DNA of 64,000 nucleotides from Acetivibrio mesophilus (GCF_004102745.1 NZ_RLII01000006.1:62001-126000), one strand, 5' to 3'; shown: positions 42,829 through 52,265, numbered from the stretch's first letter. Program-made: numbers and translations. The notes: generated by a model from the sequence alone, not told the origin.

Positions 42829-42890
42829 GCCTCTTGGAGTGAAATGAAAGAGGCAAAAGTGAAAGGACTCGATGTCCCGAGCTTCTATTT
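42829..42890 (+). repeat. Post-terminator hairpin repeat, copy E (most complete)
   Basis: GCCTCTT, loop GGAGTGAAATGA, AAGAGGC (42829-42854), then AAAAGTGAAA, a second stem GGAC-TCGAT-GTCC (42865-42877) and CGAGCTTCTATTT. Starts 9 bases after the tRNA terminator. Confidence 0.8.
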
Positions 42891-43222
42891 TCCTTTTATT
42901 TATCGAAATGGGCAAGTTGATTGATATCGAGAGAAATTTTCTTGGTGAAAATATATAGGTATCAAAAAAGTTTTTGACGAAATGTTACATTATTATCGAG
43001 AAAATTTATGATTTCATACTTTGATGAAAAGTTTCATTCATGTTCCTATAAGTTTGTTCTATGTAATCCTCGGGGTATCTTTTGAGAATAGGTGTCAAAT
43101 TAATTTTTAGAATACTCAGCCAAAATCGACAAAGATTTTTTGGGTACTATTCTATAATCAGTTCTGCGAGTCAAACGAAAAAAGTTTTTTCACAAAAATA
43201 TTTTATATGGGGGTTACAAAAG
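42891..43222. other. Region between repeat E and spoIIE
   Basis: 332 AT-rich bases that should contain the spoIIE promoter. No perfect promoter is visible; the Spo0A-box candidates are listed separately. The spoIIE frame is open from 43082, but codons before 43223 look non-coding. Confidence 0.5.
43093..43133 (+). promoter_or_regulatory. Candidate Spo0A boxes upstream of spoIIE
   Basis: TGTCAAA at 43093-43099 matches the 0A-box core TGTCRAA; TTTGTCGA on the minus strand (43126-43133) is a near match. spoIIE is activated by Spo0A in Bacillus, which makes these plausible; the motif is short, so chance matches are possible. Confidence 0.35.
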
Positions 43223-45619
43223 ATGAAGACGCAGATTATTCCGTATCAAAAATCCGGTGTTTTGGAAAGGATGTATGGCAAAACGAGAGGAGGAATTTTA
43301 CAGGGACTTACAATCTCAAAAAACAATATTATATTCTTTTTGATAAGCTTCCTTCTCGGCAGAGTATCTTTATTTGGAGGACTAATGCCTTTTGGGCTTG
43401 CATTTTATGGGGCGGCAATCACATCTAATGCAAACAGGCTTATGACGGCAGCGGCAGTAGTAATCGGAATGGCAACGGGCGGTGCCCGCGGAGAGCTTTA
43501 CACGGCGTTGACATTTATGGCTCTTTATACTATGTTGACCAAATTATTTAAGAGCCTAAAGGAAAAAGAAGATATCAGACATTCTGCCATAGGCCTAATA
43601 AGTGTCGCTGTTCCGCAAATTATACTGGCAGGATTTCAGGGATTTCTGATGTATGACGTTTTAATGGCTTTATTCCATAGCTCATTGGTATTCTCAATGA
43701 TATACATATTTAGGCGCAGTGTGCCGCTGATTGAGGGAATAAAGAAAAAGAGTGTATTAACCAACGAAGAAATGATAAGTGCTGCGATGATAGCGGCAAT
43801 TTCCCTGTCGGGGCTGGGGGGCATAAATATTTTCGGTACATCTCTTGTTAATGTGCTGGGGATTCTAGCGGTGCTGCTGCTGACCTTTGGAGCGGGCCCG
43901 GGAATGGGGGCAGCTGTAGGAGTAATTGTGGGACTGGTAATTAATTTGAGCAATCCTGTAACACCTCTGGTTATAGGTACCTATGCTTTCTGCGGGCTAA
44001 TGGCAGGTCTGTTTAGAAGTCTTGGAAAAGTTGGAACTGCTGCAGGGTTTGTAGTTGCCAATGCAGTGCTGACTCTATATATAAATGGTTCAACAGAAGT
44101 ACTTATTCATATTAAAGATATAGTTCCGGCTTCAATTATGTTTATGGTTATTCCTAAAAAAATAATTGAAGATATGTTCGGAGCATTTGCTTTACAGACA
44201 GCTACTTCTAAGGGAAAGGTCTCTTATAGTGATCGTATAAAAGAGCTGACGGTAGAAAGACTGAGTAATTTTGCTAGAGCTTTTGAGGAACTTTCAAAGA
44301 CTTTCAGTGAGATATCCGAAACAAAAATGGTTACCAATAAGCAGGACATTTCATCCTTATTTGACAGGGTGGCAGACAAGGTATGCAAGGATTGCAGTCT
44401 GTGCCTTCACTGCTGGGACAGGAATTTTTACAATACCTATCAGGTGATGTTTAAAATAGTTGAGAGCCTGGAGAAAAAGGGTTGGATTGATGAGAATGAT
44501 ATACCGGTGTATTTTATGGAAAGGTGTGAAAGAATAGGAGAGTTTGTAAAGCAGGTGAATAATGTATATGAGCTGTTTAAAGTGGATATGGTATGGAAGA
44601 ATAGGATAGGAGAAAGCAGAGGCCTTATATCGCAGCAACTGGACGGGTTGTCAAAGGTAGTATCAAATCTGGCTATTGAAATTGACAACGAAATCAAATT
44701 CAAGGGCGATATGGAGGATGTGTTGCTGTCTGAGCTTGAGAATAAAGGGATAAAAGCAAATGATGTGGTGATATATGAAAACAAATGGGGGAAATACGAA
44801 GTAAATATTTTCCATGAAGGATGTGCGGGAGCAAATAAATGTCTTGATCTCATTGAAGAGATGGCATCTTCTGCCTTGGGAAGGCGAATGATACGGGACA
44901 AAAATGAATGTGTACATAATCATAGGACGGGGATATGCAACCTGAAACTGGTGGAGGAAGAGGTCTTCAACATAACAACAGGTATGGCAAGGAGATCGAA
45001 GTACGAAGATCAGGTCTCGGGAGATAATTATTCCTTTATGAACACCGGAGCAGGGAAGTATATTTTGGCTTTAAGTGACGGTATGGGGACGGGTCAGGCA
45101 GCATCAAGTCAGAGCAAGGTTGCTATAAACCTGTTGGAGCAGTTTATGGAAACAGGCTTTGACCAGGATACTGCAATAAAGCTTATAAACTCAATACTTG
45201 TATTGAAATCCGATGATGACTCCTTTGCTACTATTGACCTTTCGGCTATAGATCTATATGACGGAAAAATTGAGTTTGTGAAAATAGGGGCTGCACCAAC
45301 TTTTATAAAGAAGGAGAACAAGGTGGAAGTTGTAAAAACCATATCCCTTCCGGCAGGAATACTTAGCAATATAGAGACGGAGCTGGTTTGCAAAAATGCA
45401 GGAAACGGTGATTTTATGATTATGGTTACCGATGGAATAATTGATTCCTTTAAGCTTGAAGAAGGTGGAGAGCAGAATTTGATAAAATTCATTGAAGATA
45501 TAGATAGCATTAATCCTCAGGAGATTGCCGATCTAATATTGGCAGAGGCACATTCAAAGTGTAAGGACAAGCCGGTGGATGACATGACGGTGCTAGTGGC
45601 AAAGGTATGGAAACGCTAA
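43223..45619 (+). CDS. spoIIE: Stage II sporulation protein E, PP2C-type phosphatase
   Basis: 798 residues, close to the usual about 820. An N-terminal membrane region of about ten helices (about 25-320), a central regulatory/FtsZ-linked region with a Cys-rich stretch (VCKDCSLCLHCWDRN), and a C-terminal PP2C phosphatase (about 590-797): YILALSDGMGTGQAASSQSK, IDLSAIDLYDGKIEFVKIGA, DFMIMVTDGIIDSF, DDMTVLVAKVW. It dephosphorylates SpoIIAA to release sigma-F in the forespore and acts at the polar septum. ATG at 43223 follows GGGGGTTACAAAAG; the longer frame to 43082 has no site. Confidence 0.95.
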   Translation: MKTQIIPYQKSGVLERMYGKTRGGILQGLTISKNNIIFFLISFLLGRVSLFGGLMPFGLAFYGAAITSNANRLMTAAAVVIGMATGGARGELYTALTFMALYTMLTKLFKSLKEKEDIRHSAIGLISVAVPQIILAGFQGFLMYDVLMALFHSSLVFSMIYIFRRSVPLIEGIKKKSVLTNEEMISAAMIAAISLSGLGGINIFGTSLVNVLGILAVLLLTFGAGPGMGAAVGVIVGLVINLSNPVTPLVIGTYAFCGLMAGLFRSLGKVGTAAGFVVANAVLTLYINGSTEVLIHIKDIVPASIMFMVIPKKIIEDMFGAFALQTATSKGKVSYSDRIKELTVERLSNFARAFEELSKTFSEISETKMVTNKQDISSLFDRVADKVCKDCSLCLHCWDRNFYNTYQVMFKIVESLEKKGWIDENDIPVYFMERCERIGEFVKQVNNVYELFKVDMVWKNRIGESRGLISQQLDGLSKVVSNLAIEIDNEIKFKGDMEDVLLSELENKGIKANDVVIYENKWGKYEVNIFHEGCAGANKCLDLIEEMASSALGRRMIRDKNECVHNHRTGICNLKLVEEEVFNITTGMARRSKYEDQVSGDNYSFMNTGAGKYILALSDGMGTGQAASSQSKVAINLLEQFMETGFDQDTAIKLINSILVLKSDDDSFATIDLSAIDLYDGKIEFVKIGAAPTFIKKENKVEVVKTISLPAGILSNIETELVCKNAGNGDFMIMVTDGIIDSFKLEEGGEQNLIKFIEDIDSINPQEIADLILAEAHSKCKDKPVDDMTVLVAKVWKR

Positions 45620-45691
45620 ATAATATTCTTAGTATAATTTGCACTGATTTGAGAAAGACTATCTCTGAATACATATTTTCGGAGGAGTATT

Positions 45692-46036
45692 ATGGTGTGT
45701 GATGACACAAAAAGAGTAGTAGTAATTAGAAATATAACCTCGAACTTTATTGAAGAGGCCATACTGATTTTAAAGCGCAATCCCGATGAAGGCGGTGGAA
45801 GAAAAAGCAAAAAGGTTTTGCCCAAAGACAGGGAAAAAATGAATGAGCATCTTTTGAAAGAGGCGGAAGAAATAATAAACAATTATATAAAAAGGTACGG
45901 TTCACAAGATGATTGCGGCACGGAGCTGAGATTAAAGCCATACCGCATAAAGGCCCGTATTCCAAACATTGTTATAAATATGGCTTTACTTGGAAGCATT
46001 GGCCTGCTGATTTTTTTGGTCTCAAGATTTTTATGA
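45692..46036 (+). CDS. Small tail-anchored membrane protein, unknown
   Basis: 114 residues, not recognised. A polar, lysine-rich N-terminal domain (VVVIRNITSNFIEEAILILK, then NPDEGGGRKSKK) and a single C-terminal helix at about 93-113 (IVINMALLGSIGLLIFLVSR). ATG at 45692 has GGAGGAG 5 bases upstream. The layout is conserved-looking and it follows spoIIE after 72 bases, so a sporulation link is possible but unproven. Confidence 0.7.
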   Translation: MVCDDTKRVVVIRNITSNFIEEAILILKRNPDEGGGRKSKKVLPKDREKMNEHLLKEAEEIINNYIKRYGSQDDCGTELRLKPYRIKARIPNIVINMALLGSIGLLIFLVSRFL

Positions 46037-46167
46037 CTTGGCGTGAAACTTATATGTGTCATTTAATTGACCGGGTAAGAATTGTGAACTTCCAATTATA
46101 GCATTGCTTTTGTAGGTGCTGAGTTGTATTATTAAAAAGGAAAAATATATTAAGGGGTAGTGTTATT

Positions 46168-46785
46168 GTGCCAAATAATACTTTATTGGATATACTATTG
46201 TTGCCAAGGTCATTTTATAAGAAGATATCGGATAGAATGAATACCCTGTACCCGGGTATTATACTGGTGGGATTTATTGATATAGGTTTTGCACTCGGCA
46301 CCAAATTGTATAGTTATTTCTTTGGAAAGTCGCAATCGGCCTTAATATTTAATATTTCCCTTGCCATTTGCTTTGTTCTTTTGATAGGACTTATAGACGT
46401 GGTTTTTTTCGCGCTTCCGCTGTTTGATATATTTAAATTCTTCAGGGTAAAGGAAAGAATAAATAATTTAAACGGACAGCTTATAAAACTTATGAAAATA
46501 TATGTAGTATCGCATTTTCCGGTGGTGCCGGTAAATGCTTTTTTCTATTGGCTGGTAATAGGACCTTTCGGTACGGAAGGCATAAGTATTTTAGCGTATT
46601 TTATTACGTCGGTGATTACGCCCCTTTGGCATACTGCGATTTTGACAAGAGGTATAAATACAATTTACAACTTTGATGAAAGGCTTAGAACTTTAGTTTT
46701 CTTTATTGTATACTTGTGGACAACCATGCTAGGATATGCTCTTGGGTTTATTATAAATAATTGGTTTTTTACGCTTTTTAAGTGA
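46168..46785 (+). CDS. Polytopic membrane protein, Yip1-like
   Basis: 205 residues with five predicted helices (about 28-48, 57-82, 110-135, 142-160, 172-200). PRSFYKKISDRMNTLYPGII near the start and the spacing of helices recall the Yip1/YckC-type small integral membrane families; assignment is tentative. GTG at 46168, with AAGGGG 12 bases upstream, a long gap. No function is inferred. Confidence 0.6.
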   Translation: MPNNTLLDILLLPRSFYKKISDRMNTLYPGIILVGFIDIGFALGTKLYSYFFGKSQSALIFNISLAICFVLLIGLIDVVFFALPLFDIFKFFRVKERINNLNGQLIKLMKIYVVSHFPVVPVNAFFYWLVIGPFGTEGISILAYFITSVITPLWHTAILTRGINTIYNFDERLRTLVFFIVYLWTTMLGYALGFIINNWFFTLFK

Positions 46786-46835
46786 TTTTGATTGCTGTAG
46801 AACAAATTTATTTGCAATTTACTTGTAAATGACAG

Positions 46836-46864
46836 TTGTAAATAATCTAGAAATATACTATAAT
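46836..46864 (+). promoter_or_regulatory. Sigma-A promoter of tRNA-Arg
   Basis: TTGTAA (46836-46841), 17-base spacer, TATAAT (46859-46864), 26 bases before the tRNA. Confidence 0.85.
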
Positions 46865-46889
46865 ACTTAAATGATAATAACCCATCAAT

Positions 46890-46964
46890 GTCCCGGTAGT
46901 CTAATGGATAAGACGGTGGATTCCGGTTCCACTGATACGGGTTCGATTCCTGTCCGGGACGCCA
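46890..46964 (+). tRNA. tRNA-Arg (anticodon CCG)
   Basis: 75 bases with an encoded GCCA end. Acceptor GTCCCGG with CCGGGAC, anticodon arm GTGGA-TTCCGGT-TCCAC, T-arm ACGGGTTCGATTCCTGT. Confidence 0.95.
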
Positions 46965-47172
46965 AATTTTCTAAAGTTCTTAAAGCTCAAAGCTTTGTTA
47001 AAAAACTAACCCTCGACACCATACTCAAAATGTAGTAAAATAATATTAGAAGGAGTACCCGTTTCTCATTGTATATTAATGTGTTCACAGTAACATAATA
47101 GTCAATGATGATAAAATACATTTAAATAATGTATATAGAAAAATCCAAACCGGAATTCAAGGGGGAGTTCTG

Positions 47173-47610
47173 ATGAATAATATTCAAAATTGGATGAATA
47201 ACCATTACGGCAATGCCACAACTTGTATGGCTTCTGTAAGCCACGACAGAATACGTTGGCATGAAGTGGAAGTAACTGACATCTCAACCCGGGGACTCAA
47301 ATTCTACTCAACAAGAAATTTTAATGTAGGTGAGATTCTAAACTATGACCTGCATGTATACAGTATGCTGACCGCTTTTGAATTTGGAGTAGAGGGATGC
47401 ATTACAGAAAAAGAAACTCTATCCGATGGTTATAACTACAGCGTTGAGTTTAATAATCTGGATAGGCATGTAAAGATTCAGTTGGATGAAATTTTTAACG
47501 CTAATATAGCAGTTAAGAACAAACATTTCTCTGCAAATGACGGTATACATTCCTTTGTTTTAAATCCGAGAAGCAATTCAGGCAAGCACCACTATTTCCG
47601 CAGATATTAA
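47173..47610 (+). CDS. PilZ-like domain protein
   Basis: 145 residues. The first about 110 look like a PilZ beta-barrel: RIRWHEVEVTDISTRGLKFY contains the D-x-S-x-x-G c-di-GMP motif, followed by YDLHVYSMLTAFEFGVEGCI and YNYSVEFNNLDRHVKIQLDE. The upstream R-x3-R half of the motif is not clean (DRIRWHE), so c-di-GMP binding is uncertain. The C-terminal tail is polar and basic. ATG at 47173 has AAGGGGGAG 7 bases upstream. A pilM gene lies nearby, which fits a surface-motility theme. Confidence 0.7.
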   Translation: MNNIQNWMNNHYGNATTCMASVSHDRIRWHEVEVTDISTRGLKFYSTRNFNVGEILNYDLHVYSMLTAFEFGVEGCITEKETLSDGYNYSVEFNNLDRHVKIQLDEIFNANIAVKNKHFSANDGIHSFVLNPRSNSGKHHYFRRY

Positions 47611-47698
47611 AGACCAAATAAAGATATAATAAAAAGTATATAATAGATTTAAAATATTATGGTGATTTATATTAAGATTATTTTATAATAAGGTTGAT

Positions 47699-47726
47699 AA
47701 AAGATTAAGTGTTAGTCTTTTTTTTT
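47699..47726 (+). terminator. Terminator of the PilZ-like gene
   Basis: AAAAGATTAA (47699-47708), loop GTG, TTAGTCTTTT (47712-47721), one T-G pair, then T5. Confidence 0.85.
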
Positions 47727-47795
47727 GCAACTTTTTAATTGTATATTTATTATTCGCAAATATATGCTACAATGTTAAGATGAAGGAGGAATGAT

Positions 47796-48767
47796 ATGAA
47801 AATAGGGAATGTTACCCTTGATAATAATATTTTTCTTGCTCCTATGGCGGGCATAACCGATATTCCATTCAGGCTTTTATGCAGAGAACAGGGATGTGGG
47901 TTGACATATACGGAGATGGTAAGTGCAAAAGGGATTTACTATAATGATGAGAAGACGAAAAGGCTTACTGCGATAGACAGTGATGAGGGAAAGGTTGCGT
48001 TGCAGATTTTTGGCTCAGATCCCGGTATTATGGCAAAGGTAACAGAACGTTTGAATGATTCTGATGCATGCATTATTGACATAAATATGGGCTGTCCGAC
48101 ACCTAAGATAACAAAAAACGGTGACGGAAGTGCATTAATGCTTGACAAGGATTTGGTTGGGAAAATAGTTCGAGAGGTTTCAAAGGCTTCGATCAAACCT
48201 GTTACGGTAAAGATACGCAAGGGATGGGATGAAGACAGGGTCAACGCAGTAGAGATAGCCAAGATAGCTGAGGCAAACGGAGCGGCGGCAATTGCAGTTC
48301 ACGGAAGGACAAGGGAGCAGTTTTATAGCGGCAAAGCGGACTGGAGTATTATAAGACAGGTAAAGGAATCTGTCAGCATACCTGTGATAGGCAATGGAGA
48401 TGTTTTCTCACCGGAAGATGCCAAGAGAATGCTAAATGAAGCAAATTGCGATGCAGTAATGATTGGGAGGGGCGCTCAGGGAAATCCATGGATTTTCAGA
48501 AGAATAATAAAGCATCTTGAAGGAACTGAGGAGGCGCTTGATTCGAATATATCGCCGGAAACTAAAGTGGACATAATGAAAAGACATATGCAAATGCTTG
48601 TTGAACTTAAAGGGGAACAATGTGGAGTACGGGAAATGAGAAAACATATAGCATGGTATATAAAGGGGATGCGCAACTCTACACATATTAAGGAAAAGGT
48701 ATTTAAAGCAGTAACTCAGGAAGAAGTTTGTGATTTGCTTAACGAACTTTTGGAATTCAACATGTAA
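47796..48767 (+). CDS. dusB: tRNA-dihydrouridine synthase B
   Basis: 323 residues. FMN enzyme that reduces uridine to dihydrouridine in tRNA D-loops. LDNNIFLAPMAGITDIPFRL, LCREQGCGLTYTEMVSAKG, NMGCPTPKITKNGDGSALM (catalytic Cys in GCP), VKIRKGWDEDRVNAVEIAKI, HGRTREQFYSGKADW, VIGNGDVFSPEDAKRML and MIGRGAQGNPWIFRRI are the family series. ATG at 47796 with AAGGAGG 7 bases upstream. In many clostridia dusB sits near coaX or pilM. Confidence 0.96.
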   Translation: MKIGNVTLDNNIFLAPMAGITDIPFRLLCREQGCGLTYTEMVSAKGIYYNDEKTKRLTAIDSDEGKVALQIFGSDPGIMAKVTERLNDSDACIIDINMGCPTPKITKNGDGSALMLDKDLVGKIVREVSKASIKPVTVKIRKGWDEDRVNAVEIAKIAEANGAAAIAVHGRTREQFYSGKADWSIIRQVKESVSIPVIGNGDVFSPEDAKRMLNEANCDAVMIGRGAQGNPWIFRRIIKHLEGTEEALDSNISPETKVDIMKRHMQMLVELKGEQCGVREMRKHIAWYIKGMRNSTHIKEKVFKAVTQEEVCDLLNELLEFNM

Positions 48768-48907
48768 TAATGCAATAAAACATGGCATATAAAATATACT
48801 ATATTTACAATTTTGCAACTTAATTAGTTCAAAATATTGATTTTAAAATACATGGATGATAATATAATCATATAGGTTATCTTAATAATACTTAAGGAGT
48901 AGATAAA

Positions 48908-50011
48908 ATGGTAACAATTCCTTTCATTAAAACCAACCTTCTAAGTATTGACATCGGTTTTAGGAACATAAAAATTGTTGAAGTGGAGTTAAGCAGGAAT
49001 AATGAGATTTTTATTAAGAATTTCGGTATTGCTTCTACTCCAAAAGGATCTATCAAGAATGGGGCAATTAAAGATGTCAAGAGTGTTACCAACGAAATAA
49101 AGAAGGTAATGGAAAACATAAATGTCAAAGCCAAGAGTGCGAAGATTGTTATGTCCGGTACCAATATTATTTCTAGGGTTTTTGTTATTGAGAAGATTCC
49201 CGGAGAAGATATGAACCATCTTGTCAGGACGACTATTTCTCAGAGCATGCCAATAGATCTTGATGCACATCAGATAGATTATAAGGTTTTGCAGGAGTTT
49301 AGAGAAGATGGGATCGATAAAATAAAGGTTTTTGTTACCGCAGTTTTAAAAAGTATTATTCAGAGCTATATAGATATTTTGATTGAGCTGGGGTTAAAGC
49401 CTGTGTCGGTGGATATTCCCGCCAACAGTGCAGCAAAGTTTTTTAACAGAGAGATTATGGTTTCTGAGGATGAAACGTGGTTTAAAAAGAAGAGGTATAG
49501 TAAGCTAAGCCAGAATACCTTTGCCGTTGTTGATTTCGGGTCAGAGACTACCATAGTAAATATATTGAAAGATAAAGTTTTGGAGTTTAATAAGGTTATT
49601 TTAAGAGGAAGCAGCAATCTTGACGAGGCCATTGCAGCCAGTACGGGTAAGAATATTGAAGAAGCAGAAAGACTTAAAAAAATACAAGGGTTTGATCTTC
49701 CCGATATAAATGTCGGCGATGAGCAGGAGAAAATTCACAGCAGCATCAAGTCTGTTATTGACGAGATTGTACGGCAGATGTTTCAGTGCTTTGAGTTTTA
49801 TGAAAAAAGGTGCTACGGTGAAAAAGTCGGAAAAATCTATATAATAGGTGGAGGAGCATTGCTGAAAGGACTTCGTGAGTACTTAGAAGAAGTATTTCAG
49901 GTTCCGATATATCCTGTTGGGCTTCTTAGCATAGAAGGAATACAGATAAATAAAGGACTTGATGGGGAGAGATTGAACTACCTAATTAACTCTGTGGGAA
50001 TAACTTTGTAA
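48908..50011 (+). CDS. pilM: Type IV pilus assembly actin-like ATPase PilM
   Basis: 367 residues, FtsA/actin fold. LLSIDIGFRNIKIVEVELSR (phosphate 1), FAVVDFGSETTIVNILKDKV (phosphate 2) and KIYIIGGGALLKGLREYLEE (adenosine motif) frame the nucleotide pocket; VLQEFREDG and LKPVSVDIPANSAAKFF are typical of PilM. PilM forms a cytoplasmic ring bound to the PilN tail. No pilN, pilO or other pilus gene is adjacent, which is odd. ATG at 48908 with AAGGAGTAG. Confidence 0.9.
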   Translation: MVTIPFIKTNLLSIDIGFRNIKIVEVELSRNNEIFIKNFGIASTPKGSIKNGAIKDVKSVTNEIKKVMENINVKAKSAKIVMSGTNIISRVFVIEKIPGEDMNHLVRTTISQSMPIDLDAHQIDYKVLQEFREDGIDKIKVFVTAVLKSIIQSYIDILIELGLKPVSVDIPANSAAKFFNREIMVSEDETWFKKKRYSKLSQNTFAVVDFGSETTIVNILKDKVLEFNKVILRGSSNLDEAIAASTGKNIEEAERLKKIQGFDLPDINVGDEQEKIHSSIKSVIDEIVRQMFQCFEFYEKRCYGEKVGKIYIIGGGALLKGLREYLEEVFQVPIYPVGLLSIEGIQINKGLDGERLNYLINSVGITL

Positions 50012-50045
50012 TAGTTTTCAAAAACTAAATTTTGTAATCGAGCAG

Positions 50046-50068
50046 CGGCATTCTAGATGCCGTTTTTT
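50046..50068 (+). terminator. Terminator of pilM
   Basis: CGGCAT, loop TCTAG, ATGCCG, TTTTTT (50046-50068); short but classic. Confidence 0.88.
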
Positions 50069-50119
50069 GATATGGTTTGGAAGTATAAGACAACATTTGA
50101 CGGGAAGGAGATATACATT

Positions 50120-50623
50120 ATGAATAATATATCAAAGGATTATAAAGAAAACCCTGTGGGCAAGTCTCCAAGTTTGTCACAGGTGGAAATGACCGAGCTT
50201 GTATTACCCAATGATACCAATCTTTTGGGAAATCTTCTCGGAGGTAGGCTCATGCACTGGATTGACATAGCAGGTGCTATGGCTGCATCAAGGCATTCCA
50301 ACAGGATTGTAGCTACTGTTGCGTTAGACAGCCTGGATTTCAGACATCCCGCGCGTATGGGGGAGCTGGTAATGCTTAAAGCCAAGTTGACTTGGGTGGG
50401 TAAAACCTCTATGGAGGTTAAAGTGACGGCGTATGCTGAAAATTTAAAAACCGGTAGTGTTATTCTGACCAACCAAGCATATATTACGTTTGTGGCATTA
50501 GACAGCGAAGGAAAACCCACTCCGGTTCCGCCACTGATACTTGAGACGGAAGAAGAAAAGAGGGAATTTGAAGAAGCCGAAGCAAGAAGAGCAGAACGCC
50601 TTAAGAGAAAAGAAAAGGGATAA
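50120..50623 (+). CDS. Hotdog-fold acyl-CoA thioesterase (YkhA type)
   Basis: 167 residues. Hydrolyses acyl-CoA. TELVLPNDTNLLGNLLGGRL, MHWIDIAGAMAASRHSNRIV, ATVALDSLDFRHPARMGELV and VILTNQAYITFVALDSEGKP are characteristic; a Glu/Lys/Arg-rich tail ends the protein. ATG at 50120 has GGAAGGAG 9 bases upstream; the reading from 50057 begins inside the pilM terminator and is rejected. Confidence 0.92.
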   Translation: MNNISKDYKENPVGKSPSLSQVEMTELVLPNDTNLLGNLLGGRLMHWIDIAGAMAASRHSNRIVATVALDSLDFRHPARMGELVMLKAKLTWVGKTSMEVKVTAYAENLKTGSVILTNQAYITFVALDSEGKPTPVPPLILETEEEKREFEEAEARRAERLKRKEKG

Positions 50624-50711
50624 GTTTTAAATTACGTATAATATTATTGGTCATAAGTTTCTGGATTATAAAATAATAATAATCAGGACAATTTATTAAT
50701 TCAGGACTAAT

Positions 50712-52265
50712 ATGGCTAAAAAATCATTTATAGGCAGCGCTATCATTCTAATGATAGCCAGTTTCATAGTAAAAATAATCGGTTTTATTTACAGGATATA
50801 TCTTTCGAACCTAATTGGCGCAGAAGGAATGGGATTGTTTCAGCTTATTTCTCCTGTATATTCCCTTATTATCCTTACCCTAACTTCGGGAGTGTCGATA
50901 GCAGTCTCCAAGATGGTGGCAGAAGAGATGGCGAAAGATCACCGGGTTAATCTAAGAAGGATTACGGGCTGCGCCTTAGGTATTGTTCTATTGGCAGGGG
51001 TGGCGGTTTCCCTGCTGATACTCATTTTTATCAATCCCATAGTCAATATAATATTGAAGGATTCGAGAACCTATTACTCAATGCTTCTTTTGATACCATG
51101 CATACCTGTGATTGCAGCTGCATCCGCATTAAAGGGTTACTTCTATGGAATACAGGATGTAACGCCTACTGCATGCTCCCAAGTAGTAGAGCAGATTGTG
51201 AAGACAGCTGTGGTTATGGCCATGGCCGGATACTTTGTAAATGTTGGGCTGGAATATGCCTGCGCTCTTGCAACTATCGGAATGGCATTGGGAGAAATAT
51301 CAAACCTGCTGGTGTTGATTTTTGTATACAAGCTCAAGAAAAATAGAGCTTCTGTGAGTAGTTCGAAGAAGGGCTTTATGAGGAAAAGAATTATAGTTAG
51401 GGAAATTGTCAAAGTGTCAATTCCTGTGTCCTTCAACAGATTTATTACTTCTATTATGTCCACCGTTGAATTCATTCTAATCCCGAGAATGCTTGTTTTA
51501 GGCGGCTTGACCTACCAGAACAGCATACAGGAATATGGGAGACTTACGGGAATGGCCATGCCGTTGGTTTTTTTCCCATCCCTTGTGACATCTGCCTTGG
51601 CGACAACACTCGTCCCGGCAATTTCAGAGGCGATGTCTATAAGAAGCTACAAAACTGTAAACTACAGAATGTCAAAATCGATACAGTTGACCTTTATAAT
51701 GGGATTCATATTCTCAGCGGTATTCATGCTCTTCCCCGATACAATAGGGGACCTGGTTTACAGAAAAGAAAATATTGGACATATATTATATCTACTCTCA
51801 TTTACCGGAATATTTATTTATCTTCAGCAGACCCTTCTAGGTATAATGAACGGACTTGGGAAACAGGGAATTCTTCTTAGAAACTCTATTGTCGGTTATG
51901 CAATAAGAATAGTTTTTGTGATTTACTGTATTCCTGTATACGGAATAGCAGGATATATTGCGGGTATGGTGATAAGTTCCATATGCGTCTGCATATTGGA
52001 TGTTTCAACGGTTGTTAAAACAACAGGAATGGCGCTTGACTTTAGAAATTGGATACTAAAACCCGGTTTGGTGGGAATAATAATGCTTCTAATTGGGAAA
52101 TACGTACAAAGTTTCTTTACAATATTTAATCTTAGCCACTTATGGACAGTGGTGCTGACCATAGTAGGAAATATTGTAATTGGCTTTTTGCTCATGTTTG
52201 CCCTAGGTGCACTTGATAAAGATGAAATGCTGACAATGATAGGCCTAAAAAAGCCACAAAGATAA
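50712..52265 (+). CDS. spoVB: Stage V sporulation protein B, lipid flippase of the MVF/MATE superfamily
   Basis: 517 residues, about 14 helices. Begins KKSFIGSAIILMIASFIVKI then IGFIYRIYLSNLIGAEGMGL, FQLISPVYSLIILTLTSGVS, typical of SpoVB. Needed for spore cortex peptidoglycan, probably by moving lipid II. The stop is 62 bases from the convergent chemoreceptor gene with only a weak AT hairpin between. A related MurJ-type gene is at 1-399. A vegetative flippase role cannot be ruled out since clostridia often carry several paralogs. Confidence 0.9.
   Translation: MAKKSFIGSAIILMIASFIVKIIGFIYRIYLSNLIGAEGMGLFQLISPVYSLIILTLTSGVSIAVSKMVAEEMAKDHRVNLRRITGCALGIVLLAGVAVSLLILIFINPIVNIILKDSRTYYSMLLLIPCIPVIAAASALKGYFYGIQDVTPTACSQVVEQIVKTAVVMAMAGYFVNVGLEYACALATIGMALGEISNLLVLIFVYKLKKNRASVSSSKKGFMRKRIIVREIVKVSIPVSFNRFITSIMSTVEFILIPRMLVLGGLTYQNSIQEYGRLTGMAMPLVFFPSLVTSALATTLVPAISEAMSIRSYKTVNYRMSKSIQLTFIMGFIFSAVFMLFPDTIGDLVYRKENIGHILYLLSFTGIFIYLQQTLLGIMNGLGKQGILLRNSIVGYAIRIVFVIYCIPVYGIAGYIAGMVISSICVCILDVSTVVKTTGMALDFRNWILKPGLVGIIMLLIGKYVQSFFTIFNLSHLWTVVLTIVGNIVIGFLLMFALGALDKDEMLTMIGLKKPQR

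Noticed and set aside
42420-42924. Open frames across the Met-Glu-Val tRNA operon, including a plus-strand one ending in the repeat
   Set aside because: They are explained by tRNA genes and the repeat; the peptide similarity between repeat copies is a by-product of DNA similarity.
43082-43222. 47-codon extension of SpoIIE
   Set aside because: No ribosome site and no family similarity; it overlaps the probable promoter region.
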